A stretch of DNA of 64,000 bases from Bin55 sp009840545 (lineage in GTDB: Bacteria; Pseudomonadota; Gammaproteobacteria; Pseudomonadales; Azotimanducaceae): positions 1,426,001-1,490,000 of the forward strand of contig OZ242357.1 in the NCBI GenBank assembly GCA_965208815.1, read 5' to 3'. Each line of letters starts with the position of its first letter. The first letter of the stretch is position 1. The notes under the pieces are model-generated. The model had not been told where the DNA came from. It saw only the letters and a list, made by a program, of their open reading frames with translations, and made no database searches. Positions 18,470-26,572 of the stretch are shown one piece after another. The translations under genes and the position numbers were made by a program.

Positions 18470-19651
18470 ATGCAGTTGCTGCTATACGAGTGTTTTAGCG
18501 GTATTGCGGGGGACATGAACTTGGGAGCGCTGATAGATGTCGGCGTACCTGAAGAGCACCTTAGATCGGAACTGTCGCAGCTAAACCTCGAAGGCGAGTA
18601 TCAATTGACCGTCTCCCGAGGAAGCAAGCAGGGGATTTCCGGCACACTAGCCACAGTTTCTTGTCGTCCTTCCAATGCCCACAGACACTTTCCGGACATT
18701 CGAAGAATGATTGAGTCATCGGAGCTATCGGATTCCGTTGCACGCAGATCGGTTCAGATATTCGAGAATCTCGCGGAAGCTGAAGCGAGAGTCCACAACA
18801 TTTCTCGTGACGAAGTGCACTTTCACGAGGTCGGAGCTATCGACGCAATCGTTGATATCGTCGGAGCCTCCATCTGTCTTGAATACCTCAAACCTGACTC
18901 GATTGCGTGCGGTCCAATTGAACTCGGTTCGGGAATGGTCAAGTGTGAACACGGGCTAATGCCTGTTCCCGCACCTGCTACTGCGGAGCTCCTACTCGAT
19001 CGGCCAACTACACGCGGTAGAGTGGACGGAGAAGCCACTACTCCCACAGGCGCCGCAATACTTTCAGCAACCGTCGATTCGTTTGAAGTTCCCAACAATC
19101 TTAGAGTAAAACGGATCGGCTATGGGCTGGGTCAAAAGGACTTCGAAGTTCCCAATGTACTTCGGGTGTCTTTAGCCCAGATGGAGCCCGAACTTGCATA
19201 TGAGTCCAATATGGAAATCGAATGCAACATTGACGACATGACTCCCGAGGAAATTGGTACATTGTTTGAACAGCTCCTGGAGGAGGGAGCTTTGGATGTA
19301 TTTGTGACTCCAATACTGATGAAGAAGTCCCGGCCTGCTCATCGAATCACAGTTCTTGCTCGTCAAGATAAGGCAGAACACCTGATTGGTTCGGTGCTAC
19401 GTGGAACGACCACACTTGGAGTACGCACCCATTCAGTAACTAAACACATGGTTCCTAGGCAAATTCTGAACATGCAGACTCGTTACGGATCCGTGAGAGT
19501 CAAGATAGCCAAACTGTCTAGCTCCGAGACAAAGTGGAAAGTGGAGCACGAAGACTTGGCGAGATTAGCTCGCGAAGAAGGACTGCAATACTTGGAGGTA
19601 AAGCGGCAAATTGAGGAAGATGTACGAACGGAGCTGAGTCAAAGTGAGTGA
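18470..19651 (+). CDS. larC: LarC, nickel insertion protein of the nickel-pincer nucleotide cofactor
   Basis: 393 residues from the ATG at 18470 (the frame is open further upstream but overlaps the AKR gene). The LarC signature is clear: ECFSGIAGDMNLGALIDVGVP, HFHEVGAIDAIVDIVGA, the ELGSGMVKCEHGLMPVPAPATAELL region, and ECNIDDMTPEEIGTLFEQLLEEGALDVFVTPILMKKSRP. LarC inserts Ni into the pyridinium bis-thioacid cofactor, using CTP. The gene is one uninterrupted frame, unlike Lactiplantibacillus plantarum, where larC1/larC2 are joined by ribosomal frameshifting. First gene of a larC-larB-larE operon; its stop overlaps the larB start by 8 bp. Confidence 0.95.
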   Translation: MQLLLYECFSGIAGDMNLGALIDVGVPEEHLRSELSQLNLEGEYQLTVSRGSKQGISGTLATVSCRPSNAHRHFPDIRRMIESSELSDSVARRSVQIFENLAEAEARVHNISRDEVHFHEVGAIDAIVDIVGASICLEYLKPDSIACGPIELGSGMVKCEHGLMPVPAPATAELLLDRPTTRGRVDGEATTPTGAAILSATVDSFEVPNNLRVKRIGYGLGQKDFEVPNVLRVSLAQMEPELAYESNMEIECNIDDMTPEEIGTLFEQLLEEGALDVFVTPILMKKSRPAHRITVLARQDKAEHLIGSVLRGTTTLGVRTHSVTKHMVPRQILNMQTRYGSVRVKIAKLSSSETKWKVEHEDLARLAREEGLQYLEVKRQIEEDVRTELSQSE

Positions 19652-20390
19652 TTTAAAGTCAGTTCTAGATGCCTATCGAGATGGATCAACGACCTATGAG
19701 GAGACGGTACAGCGCATCTCTCAGGTCGAAAACCAAATGGCGGAAGCGACAACGATCGATCACGACCGCCACCGCCGTACCGGTTCTGCTGAAGTCATCT
19801 ATGCAGAGTTCAAGACTCCAGAACAAGTGATAAAAGCGTTCAAGTCCATTCAAGATAGTGGACAGAACGTGCTCGCAACTCGGGTGAAACAAGATGCATT
19901 TGATTTGCTCTCAAACGAAATTGAAGGCGTGGAGTTCTTTGAAAGTGCCCGAATTGCCTGCTGGAAGGGAGGCGATCATCAACCGGACACTCCCGCTACT
20001 TCAATTGGCATAGTGACTGCCGGAACGAGCGATCTACCCGTTGCGGAAGAAGCTGCTGTAACCGCGGAATTCTACGGCAACAAAACGGAACGCATCTTTG
20101 ATGTAGGCGTTGCGGGAGTCCACAGATTGCTTCGTCGTGTCGACCGAATTCGTACCTGTCGAGTTGTTGTGGTGGTGGCTGGAATGGAAGGCGCACTTCC
20201 CAGCGTCGTGGGAGGACTTGTCGACAAACCGGTAATTGCAGTGCCCACCAGTGTGGGCTACGGAGCTGCCTTCAATGGAATTGCGGCGTTACTTGGAATG
20301 CTGACTTCGTGTGCTTCCGGAGTATCAGTTGTTAATATTGACAATGGATTCGGGGCGGGATTTCTCGCGAACATCATTAATCGACTGTAG
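19644..20390 (+). CDS. larB: LarB, pyridinium-3,5-biscarboxylic acid mononucleotide synthase
   Basis: 248 residues from a GTG that overlaps the end of larC, so translation is probably coupled. The C-terminal AIR-carboxylase (PurE)-like domain is obvious: IGIVTAGTSDLPVAEEAAVTAEFYG, VVVVAGMEGALPSVVGGLVDKPVIAVPTSVGYGAAFNGIAALLGML and NIDNGFGAGFLANII. LarB carboxylates and hydrolyses nicotinic acid adenine dinucleotide in the first step of nickel-pincer cofactor synthesis. Confidence 0.95.
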   Translation: MSDLKSVLDAYRDGSTTYEETVQRISQVENQMAEATTIDHDRHRRTGSAEVIYAEFKTPEQVIKAFKSIQDSGQNVLATRVKQDAFDLLSNEIEGVEFFESARIACWKGGDHQPDTPATSIGIVTAGTSDLPVAEEAAVTAEFYGNKTERIFDVGVAGVHRLLRRVDRIRTCRVVVVVAGMEGALPSVVGGLVDKPVIAVPTSVGYGAAFNGIAALLGMLTSCASGVSVVNIDNGFGAGFLANIINRL

Positions 20391-20394
20391 ATGA

Positions 20395-21234
20395 ATGGCC
20401 ACCCTCTCACCACAAACTCAAGACAAGTATGAGAGTCTTCGCAAATCTCTAGGCTCGATGGGACGCGTTATCGTTGCGTTTTCCGGTGGGGTCGACAGTT
20501 CACTTGTAGCATTCGTCGCCAACCAGGAACTTGGAGACAACGCACTAATTGTGACCTCCGCATCCAAGAGTCTCAAGCGAAGCGATCTCGACTTAACAAG
20601 AGACTTGGCAGAAAAGTGGGGCTTGAACTACCGCGTTGTCTTGACGGATGAACTTTCGAAGCCGGGCTATCGAAGTAATCCAGTCAACAGATGCTTCTTT
20701 TGCAAGACCTCGCTCTACAGTCTGCTCGCATCCGTCGCTGAAGAGGAAAGTATTGAATTCATCGTCAACGGCACAAATGTCGATGACCTAGGCGATCATC
20801 GTCCAGGGCTAATCGCCGCGCGCGACTATCAGGTTCAATCCCCTCTTGTCGATACTGGATTTTCCAAAGCAGACATTCGTGAACTCGCAGCTCACCTGAA
20901 GTTGGAGAACGCCGACAAACCTCAAGCTGCGTGCCTTTCCAGTCGAGTGCCCTACGGCACAAGTATTGACGAGTCCATTCTTGAGCAAATTGAGAGTGCG
21001 GAAGACCAGCTCGCCGAGCTAGGTTTCACACAATTCCGGGTCCGACACCACGACGATGTAGCTCGAATTGAAATTCCTGCGGACGACATGGCCCGTGCTT
21101 TGGAAATGAACGAAGCAATCAGTAACCGTATCCAATCCTGCGGGTATCGATTTGTCGCCCTCGATCTGGCTGGATTCCGATCGGGGTCTCTCAACAAAGG
21201 CATCTTGGACGTAGTCCAGGTCAACCCGAACTAG
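20395..21234 (+). CDS. larE: LarE, ATP-dependent sulfur insertase (three-cysteine type)
   Basis: 279 residues; the ATG lies 4 bases after the larB stop. The PP-loop SGGVDSS (residues 30-36) marks the ATP-pyrophosphatase fold. Three cysteines are placed as in Fe-S LarE proteins: Cys100 and Cys103 in NRCFFCKTSLY and Cys180 in QAACLSSRVPYGT. L. plantarum LarE has a single sacrificial cysteine at the third position. Enzymes with CxxC plus the third Cys, such as that of Thermotoga maritima, carry a [4Fe-4S] cluster and can turn over. This one is therefore probably the catalytic, cluster-containing type (inference). No larA or larD lies nearby. Confidence 0.94.
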   Translation: MATLSPQTQDKYESLRKSLGSMGRVIVAFSGGVDSSLVAFVANQELGDNALIVTSASKSLKRSDLDLTRDLAEKWGLNYRVVLTDELSKPGYRSNPVNRCFFCKTSLYSLLASVAEEESIEFIVNGTNVDDLGDHRPGLIAARDYQVQSPLVDTGFSKADIRELAAHLKLENADKPQAACLSSRVPYGTSIDESILEQIESAEDQLAELGFTQFRVRHHDDVARIEIPADDMARALEMNEAISNRIQSCGYRFVALDLAGFRSGSLNKGILDVVQVNPN

Positions 21235-21294
21235 CTCGTTGTCAGTCAGCGAGCCAACTTTCTACCTGCTACTCCAGACAACACCCGGCAAACA

Positions 21295-22077
21295 ATGAGA
21301 GTTGTTAGCTGGAACGTTAACGGACTGAGGGCACTCGCCAAGAAAGGAGTGTTTCTTGATTTTCTGGAGTCTTCGCAAGCTGATGTGATCACTTTACAAG
21401 AGACAAGAACCCTAGAATCCCAACTACCAGCTCCGGTTCGATCGCCTCCAGGTTGGTACTCCTACTTCTCTTCAGCGGAACGACTTGGCTATTCCGGAGT
21501 AGCCATTTATAGTAGGAAACCCGCAGATAAGCTACACACTCAACTGCCCGAGGAACGATTTAACGTAGAGGGACGCTACCTCGTTGCTCGATTTGGTCGA
21601 ATCTCGGTTGCTTCGATTTACTTTCCTAATGGCGCAGGAAAGAATAGAGATAACAGTCGAGTCCCCTTTAAACTCGAATTCTATTCTTCGGCAAAAAAGG
21701 AATTGGATCGAATGCGGAAGTACGGACCAGTCTATGTAACTGGTGACTTCAACACGGCACATACCGAGATTGACTTGGCACGCCCCAAGCAAAACGAAGG
21801 AACGACCGGATTTCTGCCTATCGAAAGAGAGGCTCTCGGCGAATGGATGGCTTCAAGCTGGGTTGACGTGTTTCGCATGCGGCATCCCAAAGAACCGGGC
21901 CACTACACTTGGTGGCGTCAATGGGGCGGTTCCCGGGAAAACAACGTCGGATGGCGCATCGATTACGTGCTGGCATCTCCCTCGGCAGCACGCCTAACTA
22001 GTGATGCATTCATCTGGCCAGACACGTTAGGTTCCGACCATTGCCCCATTGGAGTCGACACTAATCTGTCAATCTAA
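21295..22077 (+). CDS. xthA: Exodeoxyribonuclease III (AP endonuclease family)
   Basis: 260 residues. All exonuclease III motifs are in place: VVSWNVNGLRAL (metal/phosphate Asn7), LQETR (Glu36), YSGVAIYSRKP, VASIYFPNG, YVTGDFNTAH (Asp/Asn), the WR-RIDYVLAS segment and the C-terminal GSDHCPIG. It cleaves abasic sites and degrades 3' ends during base-excision repair. The gene lies 60 bp after larE on the same strand and may share its transcript, but there is no functional link. Confidence 0.93.
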   Translation: MRVVSWNVNGLRALAKKGVFLDFLESSQADVITLQETRTLESQLPAPVRSPPGWYSYFSSAERLGYSGVAIYSRKPADKLHTQLPEERFNVEGRYLVARFGRISVASIYFPNGAGKNRDNSRVPFKLEFYSSAKKELDRMRKYGPVYVTGDFNTAHTEIDLARPKQNEGTTGFLPIEREALGEWMASSWVDVFRMRHPKEPGHYTWWRQWGGSRENNVGWRIDYVLASPSAARLTSDAFIWPDTLGSDHCPIGVDTNLSI

Positions 22078-22186
22078 AGACATCTCACTTGAGGAGAAGT
22101 CTTGCAATCCAATAGCACACAGTCAATCCTCGCACGCATGCGATCATTGAAAAAGAGCTGGATTTCCTAGGAACGAGATTAAACAA

Positions 22187-22215
22187 GCCAACATCGGTTG
22201 TAATTCGACGTTGGC
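22187..22215 (-). terminator. Probable terminator of the small gene at 22250
   Basis: Ten-base stem GCCAACRTCG around a 9-base loop. On the minus strand the one irregular position is a G-U pair, whereas on the plus strand it is an A-C mismatch, so the structure fits minus-strand RNA. It is followed on that strand by TTGTTTAAT. It lies 35 bases after the stop of the 89-residue gene. Confidence 0.55.
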
Positions 22216-22249
22216 ACCCTCGATTGTCGTTGAACGACCTGTTTAGTTC

Positions 22250-22519
22250 CTAAGCTACCTTATTTGAAGACTGTGCACCCACACCACTCTCGGCTGGTTG
22301 GGGTTGTACTGCTGCCGGTTCCCGACGCCAGCGAGCCTTCATGCCAGTAAAGCTCAATTGAGCTTTTGCCTGTTCATCGGCCCATTCTTTGTCAAGTTCC
22401 TTGGCAGCGGCGAGTCCGTCATCGGATCGGGGAAAGTATTTCTGTCGAAGTTTCCCGTTTACAGAACGAGCGACTCTATAACTCTTGTACGATCCTTGTT
22501 CATGTTCGTATACGCTCAC
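22250..22519 (-). CDS. Small conserved-looking basic protein of unknown function
   Basis: 89 residues from a GTG with AGGAAGG upstream and a near-consensus promoter 27 bases before it. The N-terminal half (SYKSYRVARSVNGKLRQKYFPRSDDGLAAAKELDKEW) has the beta-strand/helix pattern of small AP2-like or Arm-type DNA-binding domains, which read YxxYRV..NGKxxQKYF; the C terminus is a low-complexity Pro/Gln/Ala tail. Promoter, ribosome site and terminator all fit a stand-alone gene. DNA binding is a guess from the pattern only. Confidence 0.6.
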   Translation of the reverse strand: MSVYEHEQGSYKSYRVARSVNGKLRQKYFPRSDDGLAAAKELDKEWADEQAKAQLSFTGMKARWRREPAAVQPQPAESGVGAQSSNKVA

Positions 22520-22552
22520 TGTGATTACCTTCCTGGTTGAAACAGTTTCCGT

Positions 22553-22581
22553 ATCATAACAAATCTCTTGCGTCTTGTTAA
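22553..22581 (-). promoter_or_regulatory. Sigma-70-type promoter of the small gene
   Basis: On the minus strand TTAACA (22576-22581) and TATGAT (22553-22558) are separated by exactly 17 bases; each box matches consensus at 5 of 6. Transcription would start near 22546, giving a leader of about 27 bases before the GTG at 22519. Confidence 0.65.
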
Positions 22582-22922
22582 GCGATACCGAATTAACTCA
22601 TAGAACGAATAGCCACAAGTTAGACGGCAGTTGTTAAGAAGCTTCGACCTGCAGAATGATTAAAAGTGACTGCCATTAGTTATTAACACCAAAGTTTTGG
22701 GAACTCACATCCATCGATCAGTTGGCGAATCGATCCGATTGAATTGTTAGCAATTGCTGTCTAGAGTACTAACAAGTGCTTTCATCGAAAGCAATGAATT
22801 TTGTCACTTCTTGCATGAGCTGCCAACCCCGGCCTTCTCCTACTTAATCACTTAGTCAAGTCCGACCTTCCGCTCAAGGCTAATCTTGCTCCATCCAAAC
22901 AAGCAAGTACCTGCTTCGAATG
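22582..22922. other. Intergenic stretch without recognised gene
   Basis: About 340 AT-richer bases between the promoter of the small gene and the right IS1380 copy. No ORF with a ribosome site, no RNA gene and no clear repeat is visible. Its last nine bases, CTTCGAATG (22914-22922), are one arm of the IS target duplication. Confidence 0.6.
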
Positions 22923-24622
22923 CCTTGATATCCGGTTAAGGTCTGCAGAGGTCGGATTCTAGATCATTCCATCCAACGCCAGATAGTTTTTGCTCTTGAA
23001 TGGGACGAGGATGCCGCCACGAACGCCGAGTGTGCGCGAGAGTCGACGGGGAACCGCATATTTCGGCGCGACTGCGCGTTGGCGCGCTGGTTTTGCGAGT
23101 TTTGGGACGAACCGATTCGCGGAAGAGCGGAACTCTTCGCCGGTACGTGGAACATGTCGCCGCTACGTCAGTCTCGATGTCGCCCGACACGGCGCTCAGC
23201 TTGCGACGGTCTCCCCGAAGCTGTCCGCGGCATGAAGCAGCCAGGCCAGCTCCCAGTTCGAGCGCGCGAAGTTCAGATACAGACGACGGCCGGTGCGCAC
23301 CAGCACGGCCACCGTGCGCATCAGGTGCCGGATGACGTAGCCGAGGCTGCGGCTCCGCGCCTCCTTGGGCAGCATGCGGTGCTGGACGGCCCGCACCAGC
23401 AGCTGGGCGATCAGGGCGCACTCGTAGTACGCCTGGTTCGCCCGGAACCCCATGCAGCGGGGATGGTGCAGGTTCATCTCCCGCAGCGGGCCCTTGAACG
23501 CGTTCTCCTGCCCCTGCTTGCCGCGATGGCGGAGCACCAGCTCCTTCAGGTCGAGATCGTCGCGCGACACCAGGATCACGGTGTGCCGCGGAAACAGCAG
23601 CCGCTCCCCGCCGACCACTTCCTGGCGCACCACCACGTAGGTCTGCATGTTGCGCCACCGCGTCGGGCGATGCGTGATCAGCGCCGCCCTCTCGTGCTCG
23701 TTGATCTCCTCCCAGTCCGCGTCCTCCAGCACCTGTGCCGCCGCGTCCAGGATCGGTCGCTTGGCGACCTCCGAGGTCACGCTGACCGAGTAGTCCCAGC
23801 CCCGGTCCTCGAAGTGCTCCACCACGTCCCTGCGGTAGTAGGCGTTGTCCATGCGCCCCCACACCGGAACGCCCGCCAGCAGCGGCTCGACGTCGCGCTC
23901 CACCTGCTCGAGCCAGCCGTGGGCGGGATGGGTGTTGCCCGGCCGAAGACGACCGCTCACCTGGACGTGCCCGACGAAGGCGGCCGCCAGCTGGTAGCCG
24001 GTCTCCCCCTGGTAGTCCCTGGCCGCCCCCTCGAAGCGTCCGCCCCGCACCTCGATCTGCGTGGAGTCCAGAAACAGCGGCACGTAGCCCAGCTCGTCGA
24101 GAAAGTGCCGCGCCATCCCCGGAACCACCTCCTGCGCCATCTTGCGGCCCACCGCCCGCAGCGCGGCGACGTCCGTATCCTCGAAGCGGGCCAGATGCTC
24201 CCCCACCCGGCGAGGGCTCGGACGCTCCGTGAGACCCAGCAGCTCGCACGCCGTCCGGTCCCATCCCAGAACCTCCAGATCCGACAGGGCACCGTTCCCC
24301 AGGGCCAGCGAGGCGATCAGCGACCATGTCCGCTCGGCGTCCGGAACCCCCCGTCGCCGTCGCTTCAGAGAGCGCAGAGAAGAGAGCGCGCGAAACAGAT
24401 CCAGTCGACGCGCCATGCGCGAAAGAAAGCACAGCCCGCCCGATCCCGTGAGATGGTGATTGCTGAAATCGACCTCGACGCGACGGGGATTTGTTATCAT
24501 GCTCATACGCCTCCGGTGCGCACCTGACAGGTGAGTTGTTTGTGTAACGCTATTTTAGCGAAACGACCTGTTATGAGCGCGCCGGATTTTCTTTGGCAAT
24601 TTCGCTTAACCGGATATCAAGG
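22923..24622 (-). mobile_element. IS1380-family insertion sequence, right copy (intact, 1,700 bp)
   Basis: The same 18-bp inverted repeats as the left copy lie at 22923-22940 and 24605-24622. A perfect 9-bp duplication CTTCGAATG flanks it (22914-22922 and 24623-24631). It holds one full transposase gene on the minus strand. Apart from the 148-bp segment missing from the left copy and scattered base changes, the two copies are almost the same, so they spread recently. The element lies in the opposite orientation to the left copy. Its transposase-proximal end is 59 bp upstream of the aldo/keto reductase at 24682. Confidence 0.95.
23196..24506 (-). CDS. IS1380-family DDE transposase (intact)
   Basis: 436 residues; ATG with GGAGGCGT upstream. 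The catalytic triad of the family can be placed: Asp147 in VPLFLDSTQIEV, Asp220 in VPVWGRMDNAYYRR and Glu334 in HRGKQGQENAFKGP. Other family segments are GRLRPGNTHPAHGW and FRANQAYYECALIAQLL. Base composition is far more GC-rich than the host genes, a sign of arrival from another genome. Long ORFs on the opposite strand are composition artefacts. Confidence 0.93.
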   Translation of the reverse strand: MSMITNPRRVEVDFSNHHLTGSGGLCFLSRMARRLDLFRALSSLRSLKRRRRGVPDAERTWSLIASLALGNGALSDLEVLGWDRTACELLGLTERPSPRRVGEHLARFEDTDVAALRAVGRKMAQEVVPGMARHFLDELGYVPLFLDSTQIEVRGGRFEGAARDYQGETGYQLAAAFVGHVQVSGRLRPGNTHPAHGWLEQVERDVEPLLAGVPVWGRMDNAYYRRDVVEHFEDRGWDYSVSVTSEVAKRPILDAAAQVLEDADWEEINEHERAALITHRPTRWRNMQTYVVVRQEVVGGERLLFPRHTVILVSRDDLDLKELVLRHRGKQGQENAFKGPLREMNLHHPRCMGFRANQAYYECALIAQLLVRAVQHRMLPKEARSRSLGYVIRHLMRTVAVLVRTGRRLYLNFARSNWELAWLLHAADSFGETVAS

Positions 24623-24681
24623 CTTCGAATGCTTGCCTTCTGTCAAGTACAATGCAAGGATTCTCTGGGTTGGAAATTTAA

Positions 24682-25695
24682 ATGACTCCACGCCGACAAT
24701 TCATTAGAAACGCTGCTCTCTTGGCCGTGGGATCTCACGCTCTGCTCCGAACTGGATCGCTGAGTGCTGCAGTCTCCGAAGCGGATAAGTTGCGCATGGA
24801 AGGATGGCCTGAAATGCAGTACACAACACTTGGTCGCACAAATTTCCAGGCTAGTCGACTAGTGTACGGTTGCGGAGCCGCCCTCTCCCGACGCAAAATG
24901 GATCGATCCCTCAATGCAGCTTTCGACCACGGAGTAAACGTCTATGACGTGGGTACGAGCGACTACTACAACGCTGCCGAACGAAATCTCGCTGATTTCG
25001 TAAAGAACAAACGCGACAAGATCTTTCTGATTTCCAAGTCTTGGCTCGAAGCCGGTCGAAACGAAGAGCCCACCGTTGAACGGGCAAAGGAGATCGCTAC
25101 CAAGTGGCGTGCGGCTATGGAAAAGAGTCTGCAAGAACTTGGACAGGACCATGTTGACTCCTACTACACAATGGATGCGAAGAATCCTGCCCTTGTAAAG
25201 AACGAGGAGATTTACAGAGAATTCGAGAGAGCCAAGGAAGCTGGAAAAGTCACCTACTTTGGATTGAGCACGCACGACAATGCCCAAAACGTACTGCTCG
25301 CAGCGGCTGAAACTGGATGGTACGACCTCGCGATGGTTGCTATCACTCCTGCAGGCTGGTATGACTGGGCAACCCGTCAGGTAGTTAAGGACTCACCAAC
25401 AATGGCTGAGCTGAAACCTGTTTTCGACAAGGCACGGGACGCTGGCATAGCTCTAGTGGGCATGAAAGTGGCCCGACATCTCGCAGGAGCGATGTTTGGA
25501 GGCCGAGAGGCGAAGAAGGCCTATGACGGCCACTACACCAAGTCGCTCCAAGAATCTGGTTTCTCTCCATTCCAAAAAGCCTATGCGTATGTGCTGGAGC
25601 ATGGAATGGACGTAGTGAACGCGGACATTCAAAGTTTTGACATTCTTGAAGAAAACTTCATCGCTGCAGCAACCTCCAGGAAGTTTCTGAGCTAG
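24682..25695 (+). CDS. TAT-exported aldo/keto reductase
   Basis: 337 residues. The N terminus TPRRQFIRNAALLAVGSHALLRTGSLSAA is a twin-arginine signal. The AKR barrel begins YTTLGRTNFQASRLVYGCG and continues with VNVYDVGTSDYYNAAER (Asp/Tyr positions), IFLISKSWL (Lys) and GKVTYFGLSTHD. It lacks the cysteine-rich tail of the AKR at 17224. Only a weak ribosome site is visible. The intact IS1380 copy ends 59 bp upstream, so the original promoter may have been displaced. Its stop TAG shares the sequence CTAG with the stop of the convergent gene at 25692. Confidence 0.85.
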   Translation: MTPRRQFIRNAALLAVGSHALLRTGSLSAAVSEADKLRMEGWPEMQYTTLGRTNFQASRLVYGCGAALSRRKMDRSLNAAFDHGVNVYDVGTSDYYNAAERNLADFVKNKRDKIFLISKSWLEAGRNEEPTVERAKEIATKWRAAMEKSLQELGQDHVDSYYTMDAKNPALVKNEEIYREFERAKEAGKVTYFGLSTHDNAQNVLLAAAETGWYDLAMVAITPAGWYDWATRQVVKDSPTMAELKPVFDKARDAGIALVGMKVARHLAGAMFGGREAKKAYDGHYTKSLQESGFSPFQKAYAYVLEHGMDVVNADIQSFDILEENFIAAATSRKFLS

Positions 25696-26564
25696 GCGAT
25701 TGACTGTGACGGCTCCCTGAACGGAAGTTGGCCTCGAACGAACGACCAGATGTACTCGCAGCAGCGGTGAGCACCTGCTGAAGGTCGGTACGCAAACGCA
25801 TGCGGTAAGTTTGGCATATAGCGATATATGACTGCCGTATTACGCTCCTGCAATGCCCGGATAAGATCCATTGTCATCTCTTCGGGCACGTTTGCATCGT
25901 CTCCCGGTTGTACAACCATAGTCGGAGGTGGTTGTACCGCCTCCCCGCTTCTCAAGGTACGTTGCACACTCGCATCTTCCATTCGTCGAATTGAACCAAA
26001 GTATCCATCGTGCGCACGAACTAGATCGTCTCGTCCGGTGCTTTGGGCGAATTGGTACCGATACACAGGATTAGAAACCGGCCAAAGCGCGACGATGTAG
26101 GCGGGAGTAGCCGATATTTCACGTACCTCTTCAAATCGTTCCTCATCGACACAGATTTGGGTTGACTGGTGATCTTCGCGTTGTGAATTCAATCCCGCAA
26201 ACAGTACCAAGTGTCCACCTGACGAACTTCCAATGAAACCGACCGACTCTGCATGGACGCCAAATTCCTTGGCATGGAAGCGTAGAAAGCGAATTCCCGC
26301 CACAACATCGGCAGAAGCAGCGGGATGGGGGAAGTCTGGACCGCATCGAAAATCCAATGACAAGACTGTGAGTCCTTTTCGTGCAAGGGATTCCGAAACG
26401 AACCAAGGTGTTGTCCGATCATTGGCCGTCCATGCACCACCGTGAACCATGACAATTCCGTGTCCGATTGAGTGCTCAGACCGATAGCATCGCGCAAGAA
26501 GTTGTCGATCGTGAGCTTTGGCAAACACGACATCCTTGTACTTCACCTTAGGTTGAGTTCCCAT
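25692..26564 (-). CDS. Alpha/beta hydrolase of the HSL/esterase type
   Basis: 290 residues. HGGAWTANDRTTPW is the HGG oxyanion motif of hormone-sensitive-lipase-type esterases; GSSSGGHLVL is the nucleophile elbow. A C-terminal Asp (PGDDANVPEEM) and a His (MPNLPHAFAYRPSAGAH) can complete the triad. No signal peptide, so cytoplasmic. It follows the beta-propeller gene at 26573 by 8 bp and probably forms an operon with it. Confidence 0.85.
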   Translation of the reverse strand: MGTQPKVKYKDVVFAKAHDRQLLARCYRSEHSIGHGIVMVHGGAWTANDRTTPWFVSESLARKGLTVLSLDFRCGPDFPHPAASADVVAGIRFLRFHAKEFGVHAESVGFIGSSSGGHLVLFAGLNSQREDHQSTQICVDEERFEEVREISATPAYIVALWPVSNPVYRYQFAQSTGRDDLVRAHDGYFGSIRRMEDASVQRTLRSGEAVQPPPTMVVQPGDDANVPEEMTMDLIRALQERNTAVIYRYMPNLPHAFAYRPSAGAHRCCEYIWSFVRGQLPFREPSQSIA

Positions 26565-26572
26565 AGACTTGC

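Noticed and set aside
3577..24622. A composite transposon formed by the two IS1380 copies
   Set aside because: Each copy has its own matching 9-bp duplication, so they inserted independently.
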